Below, piece after piece: positions 11,491 through 23,061 of a stretch of 64,000 nt of DNA. Source of the DNA: Clonostachys chloroleuca. Taxonomy: Eukaryota > Ascomycota > Sordariomycetes > Hypocreales > Bionectriaceae. The stretch covers positions 27,156,001 to 27,220,000 of the forward strand of contig JBANAY010000003.1 in the NCBI GenBank assembly GCA_037952775.1, read 5' to 3'. Made by a program: the position numbers and the translations under genes. Each line of letters starts with the position of its first letter. Position 1 is the stretch's first letter. The notes under the pieces were generated by a model. It had not been told where the DNA came from and searched no databases. It was given only the letters and a program-made list of their open reading frames with translations.

Positions 11491-12224
11491 ATGTCTGAGC
11501 TCCAGTTCCCATTCACCTTCGCCGCCGACCCCAACACGGATCTGTGGAAGAAGCCTCCCAGCCACGACGCAAAGAACGGTATGTCTCCTCATCCACGCAC
11601 CCTGAATACTCTAAACAAACTTCGTCTCTCCAATACGACCCTCCATCTTCAACACACACACACACACACACACACATGCTCCCATTGATTCCATCCGACC
11701 ATCTCACTAACACAGCTCACCCAAAAGCCCCCGTCCGCCCCCTCAGCAAGGCCCACCTCGCCCAGTTCCAATCCGCCTCCGTCTCCTTCACCTGCCCCTA
11801 CACAGTCCAGTTCGACCAGGCCGGCCTCGTCCTCCGCCTCTCCCACGCCGCCTCCAGCGCGGCCAAGTGGATCAAGGCCGGCGTCGAGTTCTTCAACGGC
11901 GTGCCCCGCCTCTCCGTCGTCTGCTGCGACAACTACTCCGACTGGAGTGTCACCACCCTGCCCGACGCCAACGGTGACGTCGTCGCGGGAAGGAAGAGCA
12001 TCACCGTCCGCGTGGAGCGCGACGGCGTCACCCTCTGGGTGTACTGGATCAACGGCGATGAGAAGGTCGCCCTGAGGGAGATCGCCTGGGTCTACGGGCC
12101 CGACGGCGCCGGCGAGGGGTGGGAGCTCGAGATAGGTGCCCTGGTCGCCCGGCCCAACCCAGAGGCCAAGGATCAGCTCGTAGCTACTTTCCAGAACCTC
12201 GAGGTCGCGTGGGCCAAGCAATAG
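11491..12224 (+). CDS. DUF1349 domain protein (concanavalin-like fold)
   Basis: Exons 11491-11578 and 11716-12224 (137-base intron holding a CA microsatellite) give 198 residues, the usual size of this family. DUF1349 proteins are small beta-sandwich proteins related to concanavalin-like lectin/glucanase folds; yeast Ree1, linked to enolase and galactose metabolism, is a relative. The domain fills the protein: FTCPYTVQFDQAGLVLRLS, WIKAGVEFFNGVPRLSVV, DWSV, and SITVRVERDGVTLWVYW are the family's typical strands. There is no signal peptide, so a cytosolic place is likely. Molecular function is unknown. Confidence 0.85.
11652..11676. repeat. (CA)n microsatellite in the DUF1349 gene intron
   Basis: About 12 CA dinucleotides in a row lie inside the intron, 40 bases before its acceptor. 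Likely polymorphic between strains. Confidence 0.9.
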
Positions 12225-13616
12225 ATATGACAGAAAAATAAAACAAGTCAAATTAACGCAAAAGTGTCCATGGTGCCTTAGCTATATGAACGTGCGTGCA
12301 ATAACATCCTTTGTTAGACATAGGTGGACTTAAGCAAGGTAGGCAGGCAAGCATGGGATAGCAACATCACGTCACATCATTTAGCGAAAGGGACGGGACA
12401 CAGATATGAGGCGGGCCGACTCTCTCATTACCTCAAAAAATAACAGCTCTGAACATGACCACACCTAGGCGGATCGCATGCGACCCCATAGATGAAGTGT
12501 TCCAATCGTAAAGACCTGCTACAAAAACACAAACAAAAATCCTGGGCGATGTATACAGTCCACCACACATTTCCTTCTTTTTTTCACATCGTCGCGCTTC
12601 CCCCACATTGCGCTTCCTCAGATGACAAAGGAAATAACATGACGACAGTCGGGGGGTATGTCAAAAACGTACCAATCTGTCTAAAGATGTGAAAACCAAA
12701 AAGGGGGCGTTAGAAGAACTCGACGGTCATTCCATCCTGTGGATGCGCCGTCTTGGTTCCTGCCCCTTACCTCCAGATGGATTAAAACAAAAAACAAAGG
12801 TATCATTCTCGGGTGCGCACTTAAATCAAGGGCGTAAAGTGGTGATGAACGCCGGTAAGTGATATGCAAAAAGAACGAGATTGCAAAACAAAAAATCCAT
12901 CTAAAGGCTGCTGAGATGATTGCTTGAGACGGGGGAGCCGCTGCTCAAAAGGGAGCAGTCACAGATTCTCAGAATTGGAGCTCCCTCATCTTTAAATGGA
13001 GTGCGAACAGGGACCCTGTTGCCTCCCATCCCGATTGCCATGGTTTCGGCCAGCGAAGCGACGTGAAAGCAACGCCGGAGGAGGGAGAGGGTCCCCAATC
13101 AAAGGCAATGAGATCAAGCAAGTAGAGATACTTTCTAAACCAAAAAGAGCACAGCGCTTTGAAACAAGCAAAACAATAAACCTCCAAAATACTTTGGTAC
13201 AAGACTCAAAATGACAATAAATGGAGCAGAAGGCTGCAGTCCGTAGCAACGGTGTTATTAGGCGCCCTCTCAGCTCGGATACTCATCAAAAAAGTTGTCG
13301 GCCAACCTCCTGGGTGAGAGAAGTAGAGAAAAACAGCTCCCAAATGGTAGACGGTCAATCTGATGAGGGGAGCGACGAAAAAGCAAATAACTCCATCTGA
13401 ACCGCTTGCATAACATTCCAATCATTATCATAAATCATCAAGACTTTTTTTTTTTTCGGTGATTTTTCTTTGCGATGCCACATATAGTTTCGGCCTCGTT
13501 TTCTGATTTTTTTTTCTCTCCACTTCTTCATTCCTTCGAACAGCAAAGTTGGAAAAACTGAGTCACTGCATGATGGTTTTACCATGCGACCTGGCGGCAA
13601 CTCTGGATTGGTGGAT
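12225..13616. other. Convergent intergenic region DUF1349 gene / BTB gene
   Basis: About 1.4 kb between stop codons. Several short A and T runs (for example T11 near 13446). Short open frames here have no coding look. Probably 3' UTRs and spacer. Confidence 0.5.
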
Positions 13617-14609
13617 TCAGACAGTCTTTGGGGTTCGGACGTTGCTGACCTCAATGACGTCGTCCAGGTGGTTGCACATTGCCACGAACAGGTCGAAAAA
13701 TAGTTTGCTGCCTCCAGCTTCCATCTCAGCCTGCATGGTACCACTGCGCTTGAAGGTCTTGCGGCAGCGGATGATCAGGGCGAGGTAATGAGCGCGCAGA
13801 CGGCTGTCTGAGTCGGGCGTGTGAGCATAGGCATACTGGGCTGACCTCAGGATGGTTCCGACATCGATGCCGGCCTGAAGTCCTTGCTTGCGCAAGGCCA
13901 GTCGCTTCAGCTCGTCGAGGCCATATCGCTCTGCGGCACAGTATACGACCGTATCGCGGAGGATGTCGGCCCCTATGCTCGAGATGTAGACAGCGGCTTC
14001 CGGTGAGGCGCCTGCAGCGCGACCGCCTGCGGCCTGCGGGTTGGGTGAGGGGTGAGGGCTTCTCGATGCCGTTTTAGGTTGATCTTCGAGTTCCCAAGAG
14101 TTCCTTTGCCTGTTGTGGATCAGGCGGGGATAGTAGTCACCCTTGTAGAGGTACTCAAGGACGGCCGAGAAAACCTCGGGTTCTTCGTCGGGGAGGGATA
14201 TCCTCCGGTTCTGCGCATCAAAGAAGTTTTCTGAACAGGCAGCCGTGAAGAACGGCGACTGACGTAGGACATCTTCGTGCGCTGCAAACAATCGACCTTC
14301 GCGACCAACTGTGAGGGTCACGATAGGTGAAGGAGCAGTGGACTGAGGGTTACTAGGCTGATGGCTGGGCATCGAAGCCTGGTGGTGTTGGTGCTGAGCG
14401 CGCTGAGCGTGCTGAGGCTGAGCATGTTGATGCTGAGCATGCTGGTGCTGGTGCTGGGCGTGCTGAGGCTGGTGCTGGTCCTTCTCCGTTGCCAACGACT
14501 TTTGCAACTTCGTGATCTTCGTAGGCTCCCGCGATGAGCCATTCTTCTTTAGTCTCGCAGCCTTGTCGACACGGGTCTGGTCCTGGGACCTAAACGAGCG
14601 CTTGAACAT
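13617..14609 (-). CDS. BTB/POZ domain protein with Gln/His-rich leader
   Basis: Single exon, 330 residues. The start at 14609 is chosen because it sits in CCCGCCGCCATGTTC, a strong fungal start context; a further in-frame ATG lies at 14684. The N-terminus is basic (KRSFRSQDQTR), followed by a Gln/His/Ala repeat (about residues 45-80) built on QHAQHQ. The BTB core follows: IVTLTVGREGRLFAAHEDVL, SPFFTAACSENF, and ISLPDEEPEVFSAVLEYLYK, then a helical second half with ADILRDTVVYCAAERYGLDEL. Fungal BTB proteins of this shape are often Cullin-3 adaptors or transcription-linked proteins, but no partner can be read from the sequence. Confidence 0.85.
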   Translation of the reverse strand: MFKRSFRSQDQTRVDKAARLKKNGSSREPTKITKLQKSLATEKDQHQPQHAQHQHQHAQHQHAQPQHAQRAQHQHHQASMPSHQPSNPQSTAPSPIVTLTVGREGRLFAAHEDVLRQSPFFTAACSENFFDAQNRRISLPDEEPEVFSAVLEYLYKGDYYPRLIHNRQRNSWELEDQPKTASRSPHPSPNPQAAGGRAAGASPEAAVYISSIGADILRDTVVYCAAERYGLDELKRLALRKQGLQAGIDVGTILRSAQYAYAHTPDSDSRLRAHYLALIIRCRKTFKRSGTMQAEMEAGGSKLFFDLFVAMCNHLDDVIEVSNVRTPKTV

Positions 14610-17600
14610 GGCGGCGGGTATTGGTTGACTGGTTGGTTGATCTTGTTTCCTCAATGCGAGTTCAAGATGTCTTATTGGGGACAACTAAAGAATGGAAACA
14701 ACTCTGAATGGGATAGGCAAGTGGCTTGAGGCAGACGCGAGCGGATATATGTAGGCGATCGGATATACCCAGGCAGGCAGGAATGCGACGATGGCCACGA
14801 CACGCCACACGCGGGGGTGTGCGTGTGCTTTGCCGGTTGGACTTGAAGAGAGCGACGAAGAGAGCGGAGGAGAGTCGGGGGTGGGGGTGTCGGGTTGAAA
14901 GAGTGAATGACGCACAAGAGGAAAGATTGGCTCGGGCCCGGGCGACAGGATTCGTGCCTTCAGCAGTAAAGCGAAATCACGGAATACCTGTAGATGCTTT
15001 GCGACCCGTTGTTGATGGCTTGTGTGTGGGGAGGAAGAGGAGAGGGGAAGAAGCCCAAAGATTTCGTCTGGGCGGTTTTGTATTAGAGTTAAGATCCACC
15101 CCCTCCTGACGCCCCAGCGGCTTCAGACGTCCGTTAGCACCAGCCACTTAGCTGCCGCCGCCGCCCAGACTCCCCTGTAGCGACACCGCCCCAGCCACCG
15201 AGCGCAGCCAGTGAGCGGCCGGCAATTATGGGCTCTCCTCATGCACCAGCGGTCGGTAGATGGAGGTCGCCGCTACCTGGACCCCCATGTCCCGATAGAC
15301 CCAGATGGGTTAAAATAGATCTCCTTCTTCTTGCTTCTTTTTCACCGACACCAGGGCGGTCGCATCTACGCCCGACGGCAGGACATGTCAGGTGTCCCTG
15401 TTGGCATTGCTAGCAGCAGCGGTATCGTCTACCCGGGCTGCACATGATGGCAGCCAACTGCATCTCCGCCAATGCCAGCGACTCTCAGGGCCCGCAGACC
15501 GTTGCGTCGAGGTAGGTCTACGTCCAGGTACTTGCGCAGCTCGTCAGGCTTGCCGATCATCGCTGCCCAGAGCACGCACGCACTTAACCACACCACAGCA
15601 CGTAGGGCATCCATCCACGTATGTACCTATGTACACACCGACTCCCGTCCGACACGCATCCCCATCAGTTTCATCTGCCCCTCGCATTGGCTCTCTAGCC
15701 GCCCGGCTTCCCCCAGGCAGGTTTGATTGCACAGATCCCCCAAAGCAGCACCGTCGCATCAGACAGTCGCAAGGCACCGACGTGCTGTTGGTATCTCCAC
15801 CCCGCCCATTTCCACCAGGGACCGGCCCGCATAGATAACCAGCTGATAACTGGGAACGGGCGACATAGACTCAGGTAGACGGTATGTACTGGTCCCCCCA
15901 ACGGCGAGATAGAGTTTGAGCATACGGTGCTCTAGCCAGTCACAGACATGTTTCTGGGACCTTGGGCTGAGACACGGGGAAAGGTCCAATTGGTCTTGGT
16001 GGCAGATTAGGCAACAAAGGGAAAGTCTCGAACGAGACATGCTGAACATTGTGGTTTGCCATTGGCACATCATCAATGATCATATCCAGGGTAACACATG
16101 GACGGGAGGTAGGTTCTCGCGCACGTCTCCGTGAATCTCTGCACGTAGCGTTCCCCAGTGCCCACCACACCAAGAGATTGGGATGGCTTATGTGCTATAA
16201 TAGCGGCCAATCAACCCATATTGGTTCGTGTTTCGTGCTCCTGTTCCTTACTGTAAACCTGTATCCTGATTCTAGTGAGGCCCTGTCCATTCTGACGAGC
16301 CTTGGAACTGAGCAACAATCAGCAGAGGGGGGGTTCCCTCCGTCCGAGCTGCCAGAGATGCGGTATGGAAGCATCGTCCTGTGTAATTTCCCGCAGCTAC
16401 CTGAATATGGGAGTTGGGCATCGAGGCAGATGCATCCATCAAACCATCGAAAAGGGATACGTACCACGCCCAAGACCCGGGCGAGGGTAGTAAGGCCGGA
16501 ATGTTCTGGAAAGTGGGCATGGATCTGGGGAGAACAGGAGGGTGAACGAGGTCACGATGCACGCGCTCTACACGGTGGTTGGATATCTTCATTATATAAG
16601 CTGCTTCACCATCCTACCCTACACATGTATGCCAACCTGTCTCGGTACCCAAGATCCTCAGCTTCCCTCTCTCTCCTCAAGAACTTTGTTATTTTTGAAT
16701 TCAAGGCTTTCCCTCGGCTATTGCTTTCACGTAGGTTCTGGGCGTAAAATGAGGGGTTTTGGGTAATCAGGTCATGTCTTAGTTCTCTCGGCCTCCGCCA
16801 TCTTCCATCTAGCTGCCGTCGCGTTTGGATTAGAGCTCACCGACTCCAGCGCGGGCCAACCGGCTGTCCATTTCGGCCTGATGACCCTGGGACACAGTTG
16901 GTCTGCTCCGGGGACTTGGTCCGAGGTGGAGTCATCGTCCAACGGCTCATTTGCTCATTTCCATCCGACACACTTCCCCTGAAAACTGGGCACTCCCGGT
17001 GCCCTCGGTCGTCATGCTCCCGATGTCGCTTAGAGCGCATCTTGGGCTCCAGACGTGCATGACTTGTGGGAAAACTATGGCCCTCGAGCCAATGAAGCGC
17101 CAGAGGAGACTGAGTCCTATTTTAAGGAGAAAACTAGAAGAGGAAGAATAGATGAGGAGTAAAGAGGCATATTCCGTTTCTTGTCGTCGAGCCGACGTTG
17201 TACTGCATCTCCTCCCTCTGGCCATCTCTGAGTTGGCATGTCGTGTTCCACCAAAAGTCACCGGATGGCCTGCTCGATTAATTCAGGGTCAGGCGGATCT
17301 CCCCCTCCCATGCTGAAACTATGAAATCGACACCGACAAACTGGCTTGGAGACCTTGGCTCACTGATGCTGACGTGGTGATTCTACGTCTTTCCGGAATT
17401 GATCGGGCTTTGCTTGTTCACAGCTTTGCTGCCCTCGATCAAGCAGGTACTACAATGGGCCCGTCAGTTGGATTAGCTACCAGGCGTTACGTTGCATGAA
17501 CGGACTTGATGGTTCACTTAAACGAGGTGAAGTTGCCCGGCGTTAGAGTTACTCGCTACTTGGCTGTAGTGTATTTGCCGGGATTGCATTATGTAATTGG

Positions 17601-18114
17601 TTCTGCGATTTCATGATTGTGAAATGGTCTAATTGAAGAACCGCTGACAATTATTTCTTCAGCCTGCAAATGATAGAGGTCAAGGGCAGTTGAAGTTTGG
17701 AGGTAGGTAGGAAGGATGGTCATGGGCGTGGGAAGCAGCCACACTGGCCCAAAATTTCTTCAACATCGCAATTGCAAAATGGAAAAACGGTGATTGAATT
17801 TTGGACCGAATCCTCGGCTTCACTAGGTAAGAGCTGTGTAAAGTTATTCGTACCTTAGGATAATTGTTGGTTATTGAGTTTCCCCGATGACACCCTTTCC
17901 TCCTACATGATTCACTAGGTATGTTATAGGTATAGAGAGAACCTCACCTAACTTATGATGATTAGGGTAGCACTTGATGTCTGGTTGCGCCTCTACCCTT
18001 TAGCACGATGGCTTTGGCACCATTCAATGTCTGTATTGCCCTCTTACAAACTTGCCCCCACTTGGTATATCTGACTCATAGAGTGTCCGATATCGTCAGG
18101 TGGGCTCCATGGAC
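14610..18114. other. 3.5 kb without a supportable gene
   Basis: Upstream leader of the BTB gene (GC-rich with CAGGCAGGCAGG near 14770), then mixed sequence. The longest open frame (16049-16747, + strand) has no recognisable domain, biased composition or supporting splice pattern. I see no tRNA or repeat. A non-coding RNA or a lineage-specific gene cannot be excluded. Confidence 0.5.
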
Positions 18115-19396
18115 TTAGGAGTCTGAGAGAGCGTCCTGGGCTGCGGCTGCGGCCGCAGCAGCCGCAGCGCGTGACCGGCTAAGGGATTTTGCGAAGCCTT
18201 CTCGCACAGCGATGAAGCCAAACATCAAGGTGGACACTGTGGATGTTAGGATAATAGTGTTGAATGGATAATGCGCCGATGAGACTCACTGAGAGGTGCA
18301 AGAAGAACGAAGCCGATGCAATAAGCAGTGACAGCCTCCTGTGAGCCAACCTTGCTTTCATCAAGCCAATCGAATGCGAACCAGCCAGTCACTAATTTCC
18401 CAATCGCTGCCCAGCCGAGATAAAGTCCGGAAAATAGGATTAGCCCTGCGAGATGCGAGCCAATGGCCTAAAATGTGTCAGAATTGTCGCGGTAGAAAAC
18501 ATCTGACAAGAGTTGACGTACGAAGGGACGCTTGACGCTGTTGAAGAAGAGTATTTCAATCATCATGATGACTGACGTGACGCCATAGAGATTGATGAGA
18601 ACAAACGCCTTGAACCAACCCTCTCCGAATAAATCGCTGACTAGTATCCCATGATATCAGCTGCTGCATATTCTCATGAGATAGAGAGGGAAATTGAACC
18701 GATGGGCACTTACAGGGAGTATCGGGCAAAGCTGGCAAAGCCGAAGTCGATGCTAAGTCCAGGGGCGGGGGCTCCTCAGGCTCGCCAGCGTCGTTTTGCC
18801 GAGTGATAAACCAATATACGGTAGAGTTCATGAAAGAAAAGACAACGGCTGTGGCGTAGAACAGGGTGAAGTAGAATTGGTTGCGCAGACTGGCCATGTT
18901 CCTTGGCAGAGACATTGCCGAGATGATGTATGATTCGATTCCATCGGTTTCTTCGACGTGCGGGTAGTATAAATGGGTGAATGTCCACGACTGAGTGGCA
19001 GGTTAGGCCCGGAACAGAAGGTGATTGAAGGGGTGACTTACAAAAGTGATGATGTGGTATACAAGCACCAAGAAGAAGCTTACAATGGCAAAGTCGAAGA
19101 AGTGCCTCCAGTTGGTAAATTCTGATTCGGTTGTAAGCTTGTCGTTGGCAACCATGACCGTAACTGCAGAGAGGTAGGCGAGGACGAATCCTCGGAGGAT
19201 CACTAGGACATTCTGCGGGATGATTCTCCAAGGAGAATGGCTGGCTCGTAGGAAGGCCGGCTGCCATAAGTTTTCCGGTTAGATGGGCTAAATGGGCGAG
19301 ATGATGACTCCAATATTTGCAACAACTTACATGGTCCTGCAGCGTGGTAGGGCCAGGCAGACCGCCCACCGAGGAGAGGAGAGGAGCAGTCTCCAT
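18115..19396 (-). CDS. Six-helix integral membrane protein of unknown function
   Basis: My spliced model has six exons: 19396-19331, 19260-19042, 18990-18714, 18640-18522, 18467-18290 and 18236-18115. All five introns (50-73 bases) have GT..AG ends and keep frame, giving 326 residues. Predicted helices: NVLVILRGFVLAYLSAVTVM, WRHFFDFAIVSFFLVLVYH, FYFTLFYATAVVFSFM, AFVLINLYGVTSVIMMIEIL, HLAGLILFSGLYLGWAAIG, and TAYCIGFVLLAPLSMSTLMF. The short N-terminus begins METAPLLSS, a dileucine-like pattern; the C-terminus ends in SRSR plus about nine Ala. The six-helix shape recalls FAR-17a/AIG1-like or Rolling-stone-like fungal proteins, but I do not recognise the family with confidence. Confidence 0.75.
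18150..18176. repeat. Near-palindromic GC repeat coding a poly-Ala tail
   Basis: CTGCGGCTGCGGCCGCAGCA continues as a nearly perfect inverted repeat around a NotI-like GCGGCCGC centre. It encodes the Ala tract at the end of the six-helix membrane protein and could form a hairpin in DNA or mRNA. Confidence 0.8.
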
Positions 19397-19883
19397 CTGA
19401 GGCAAGCGATCGTAAGGCAGATGACGGGAGGTGAATGAGAGTATGACGATGACTAGTAAAGCTGATGTGCTCGGGCTGGCACGGTTGCGAGAGAGATCGA
19501 GCAGGGAATGCAGATGAAAGCAAAGCGGGATGGTGTAGAGAAAGGGGAGCCAGGGGACCAAAACAAAGCAGATGGATGGTGTTGGGTCGAGAAGTGGCTG
19601 CATCAGTCAGAGTACTGCACTTTCCCTGGTTTCTAGACAGCTGTAAGTGGGAGGAGACATGAGCAGGTTCAAAGTAACAGGCAACTGCCAACCACAGCCA
19701 CATGCACTATCAACAATCAAGCAATGACTCGAGGCCTCACCAGCATCAACAGCACGGAATGGTAGCAGACGCCGCAGTCGGCTATTTGCATGTCAATGCT
19801 GTGATGATTATAGAACTACAATGAGTCAATATAGCAGCCCATCGTAGCAAAACGGCACGGGGCCAGGACAGAATATGTGGTGA
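19397..19883. other. Intergenic region, membrane protein gene / CsbD gene
   Basis: About 490 bases: promoter of the membrane protein gene and 3' end of the CsbD-like gene, both on the minus strand. No gene seen. Confidence 0.5.
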
Positions 19884-20241
19884 TTACTCGCGCTTGGACG
19901 CAGCGCCTTCCTTCCTCATGCCCTCACATCCAGTGGCCTTGCCTGCCAGTTCTTCCACCCGTCCATACCCTTGACTCTCATCTCTCGTCTCGCTTGCCTT
20001 CTTCATCGCAGAGACACCGGCTGCCTTGTCCTGTTCCCCAGACGACTTCCAGGCGTGTGAGCCGCTGATTTCGCCAATGGCAGCCTGGACAAACAGGTAC
20101 AATCAGCAAGTTTCGTCAAGCTAATGGCATGGAAGCTAAGCCCCGGATTTGCCAACTCACCTCTGCTGCACCTTTCACCCATTGCGCATGGCCCCCCATA
20201 AGGCTCGGCTGCGACTGCTGGTTCTGGTTGTTGTCTGACAT
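19884..20241 (-). CDS. CsbD-like small protein
   Basis: Exons 20241-20161 and 20084-19884 (76-base phase-0 intron) give 93 residues. The N-terminus is MSDNNQNQQSQPSLMGGHAQ, then WVKGAAE joined to AAIGEISGSHAWKSSGEQDK; the second half has GYGRVEELAGKATGCEGM. This two-part helical pattern with KGxxEexxGxxTG-like repeats is that of CsbD-domain proteins. In fungi such proteins are often annotated as mismatch/cruciform DNA-recognition proteins, and bacterial CsbD is a general stress protein. Role here is unproven; a stress-induced cytosolic or nuclear protein is the reasonable guess. It is divergent from SEC11. Confidence 0.85.
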
Positions 20242-20876
20242 TGTGGTCTCCTTCGATGGATTTCTTTGTGGAAGCTGGGTACGATGTAGTAGTTCGGATC
20301 AATGTCAGTTTCTGCTATGAATTTACAGAGAAGATCTCCTACGCAACTAGGGCCATGCCGCCGAGAATAAATAATATCCTGAAGAATGATCAGCAGGTCT
20401 AATTGACGACGTCACTCGTTCAATGTTGGTCCTTAGACTGAGGTGTACCGATTCTCTCGATCTCTATGACATCACTTCTGGCGACCTGGAATCACAGGCG
20501 GCAGCCACATTGGAGAGCCACAGATCTGAATGAAAGGTCTACACCAGTCACCAGTGCAGTTGGAAAAAACCCCACACACAATGGCCCGCATTTTGCCTTG
20601 TTCTTTTTTTGGCATGGAAGAGTCGAAGAAGCGGGCGATTTTAAGGACCCTCGGTGCATTGGTCCGTGCACCCCAACTCAAACTCGCTGGAGAGCCACAT
20701 GTCCACTACTGCGAATGGCTACCGTAGCTGGTAGCTTGGACACGCTTTACTGCATCACGACCTGCTTCAACTCGCGACGCAACTCGACCTCCCAGCCCCG
20801 TCGCCATTGGGACCCTTGCGCAATCGGCCCTCTCTACTCACGACATCTACAAAGTGCCCGATTGTCGACCGCTACA
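20242..20876. other. Divergent promoter region CsbD gene / SEC11
   Basis: About 635 bases. Open frames in it are not coding-like. No clear TATA box next to SEC11. Probably two promoters. Confidence 0.5.
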
Positions 20877-21670
20877 ATGTTGTCCATGCTTCAGAACCCC
20901 CGGCAGGCCGCCGCGCAGGTCTTGAATTTTGCTCTGATCCTGTCTTCAGCTTTCATGGTACCCCCGACCACCGCCTAAAAATCCTCGCTATGTGTCGATC
21001 CTCTGTTCTAACCAAATCAACCGCAGATGTGGAAAGGCCTCTCTGTTATTTCCGACGCGCCGTCCCCGATCGTCGTCGTTCTGTCTGGATCTATGGAGCC
21101 TGCCTTCCAGCGAGGAGATCTGCTGTTCCTGTGGAATCGCAATCTGTTGCAAGATACCTCTGTCGGAGAGGTCGTCGTATACAATGTGAAGGATAAGGAT
21201 ATTCCCATTGTCCACCGTGTCGTCAGGAAATACGGAGAAGGGTGCGTATTCCCTAACGAGCTCTTTGGTCGGACGTGGAGTCAAAGTTGTTCGAGAACTG
21301 ACACGATATTCTAGCGAGGACGCAAAGCTTCTCACCAAGGGTGACAACAATCCTTCCGACGATACTGAGGTGTGTAGCATGTAGCATGTAGCATGGGAAC
21401 CTTTGCCGCAAGCTGGATGGTTGCTGACCCTGATTGATAGCTATACGCTCGAGGCCAGGACTACTTGGTTCGCAAGGATATCATTGGTAGTGTTGTTGGC
21501 TGTGAGCCCCCCCCCCAAGTTGTCCGCCTCAGTCTAACACGTTTATACTAATCATTTTGCTAGACATTCCTTTTGTCGGATACGTCACGATTCTCCTGTC
21601 AGAGCACCCGTGGCTGAAGACGGTCATGCTGGGCGTGATGGGCTTGTTTGCCATCCTGCAAAGAGAGTAA
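20877..21670 (+). CDS. SEC11: Signal peptidase complex catalytic subunit Sec11
   Basis: Five exons: 20877-20957, 21027-21241, 21315-21369, 21441-21501 and 21564-21670, giving 172 residues, the normal fungal length. Sec11 is the ER membrane serine protease that removes signal peptides during translocation. Seen: an N-terminal membrane helix ([20 protein letters not shown]), the catalytic Ser49 in SGSMEP, His90 in IPIVHRV (the eukaryotic form has His rather than Lys), and Asp109 in TKGDNN; a C-terminal hydrophobic stretch follows. Every splice junction falls inside conserved sequence and keeps frame. Intron 3 carries three GTAGCAT units; intron 4 carries C10 (21507-21516). The secreted proteins encoded further on in this window depend on this activity. 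Confidence 0.95.
21374..21394. repeat. GTAGCAT x3 tandem repeat in SEC11 intron 3
   Basis: Three perfect 7-base units directly after the splice donor. Minor satellite; no function inferred. Confidence 0.9.
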
Positions 21671-23061
21671 AAGAGGGCCGAGCCCGGGGTGCAGAAAGCG
21701 ATGCCGTATTTGCAGAGGATAGATATGATCCATATATCAAAAATCAAACCGTCTATGAACCACAAGTTCTACTGTGTCGTCCGGATTCTACGAGATGCAT
21801 GTAGTATGAATATCCAGCCATGTGAATCTCGAACTTGGGAGGTTATAGCAGATACCTGAACCTGGATGCATAAGAGGGGAAGAGCCCTTTTGTAGATTTA
21901 CTTGGGCAGAACCCAGCCATTGCACACGAACAACTCGAAACTCATTGATACGCTCGTAGAAGCCAAATGCGCCTCGGCAGTTGGTCATTACTCCAGCTAG
22001 TGCGAGGGTTCGTGGCTTGCTTCGCTGAGGCGTCAATCATGCATGAGATTGGTCAATAGGTATTAATCCGATACGCAGATTGTCGCAGAGTGGATTCACT
22101 ATCGCCCATGCAGTTCTTCTCGTTACTAGGTAGGTAATATTGGAGATGCCTTGAGACAGCTGCAAAGTAGTAGGCGCCTAGAAATCCTCCCATCCCGGGT
22201 AGGTGACCTTAAGGGGAGAAATCCCATTACATGCCGCAAGTCCCTTCATCGGGAAATTGACCGCGACCGCTCTTTTAAGGATTTGACACTCACCTGCTCG
22301 CTTCAGCCCTGTTTGACGCCCTGGATGAGACCAGCATTGTATTTGCTCATCATGAGGCTTCCTGCTGTGGCGGCGGGGCGTTCCCGCGACAGGACACAGG
22401 AGGCGCCAGAAACGGCCAAACAGACGATGATTTGTTTAGCCTCAGCCAGGGGTCCGCCGTTTTGGCACCTCACCAGTGGGAGCTAGCTTCAGAATTAGGA
22501 ATCGTTGAAGGGCCCGCCCCTGCAGAAAATTTCCGGATCCTCGGCATGACATTGCGACTTCCTCTCTTGGCCCTGTCTTGGCCTTACAGGATCCTACCAG
22601 AATGGTGAGTCGAGACTAGGCCTTTGGAGCCTGTAGGGCAGGCCAAGCCTCGACGTCTGACAGGCTCGTACGCTGACTCCGACTCCGACCTACTGCTGCC
22701 TGCGCTGATTGCCACGCCCCTCGTTCGTTCCTTTTCTTCACTCGAGAGTCACCGTCAAACCATCGGTACCATTCGCTTCTTCAGTCGTTCGTTCAGAAGT
22801 TCACGATCCCCGCCTGGGAGCCTGCGCTACCACCTACCCTCGTTTCGTCGCTTTCGCTCTCTACCGCGCCTACTAATATTCGCTCCGTTCCGCTCGTGAT
22901 CCTCAGTCGTTCTCCGTCGCTTAGTATAACTGGCTTAGTTTTCGACCCGTGTTTTGAGTCCTGCGGCTTCCCCTCAAGAACCTCGAGAACCGCCCCATCC
23001 TCCGTGTCGAAGATCTCAGTCGCCAGTAAACACCACCAAGTTTCTTCGAGAGCCGACAGCC
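21671..23061. other. Intergenic region SEC11 / MARVEL gene
   Basis: About 1.4 kb. The right part (22690-23061) is C/T-rich and probably the long leader and promoter of the next gene. No gene, RNA or repeat supported. Confidence 0.5.

Noticed and set aside
16049..16747. 232-codon open frame on the + strand in the large gap
   Set aside because: No domain, signal peptide or coding-like composition; other frames here are as open. I treat it as chance.
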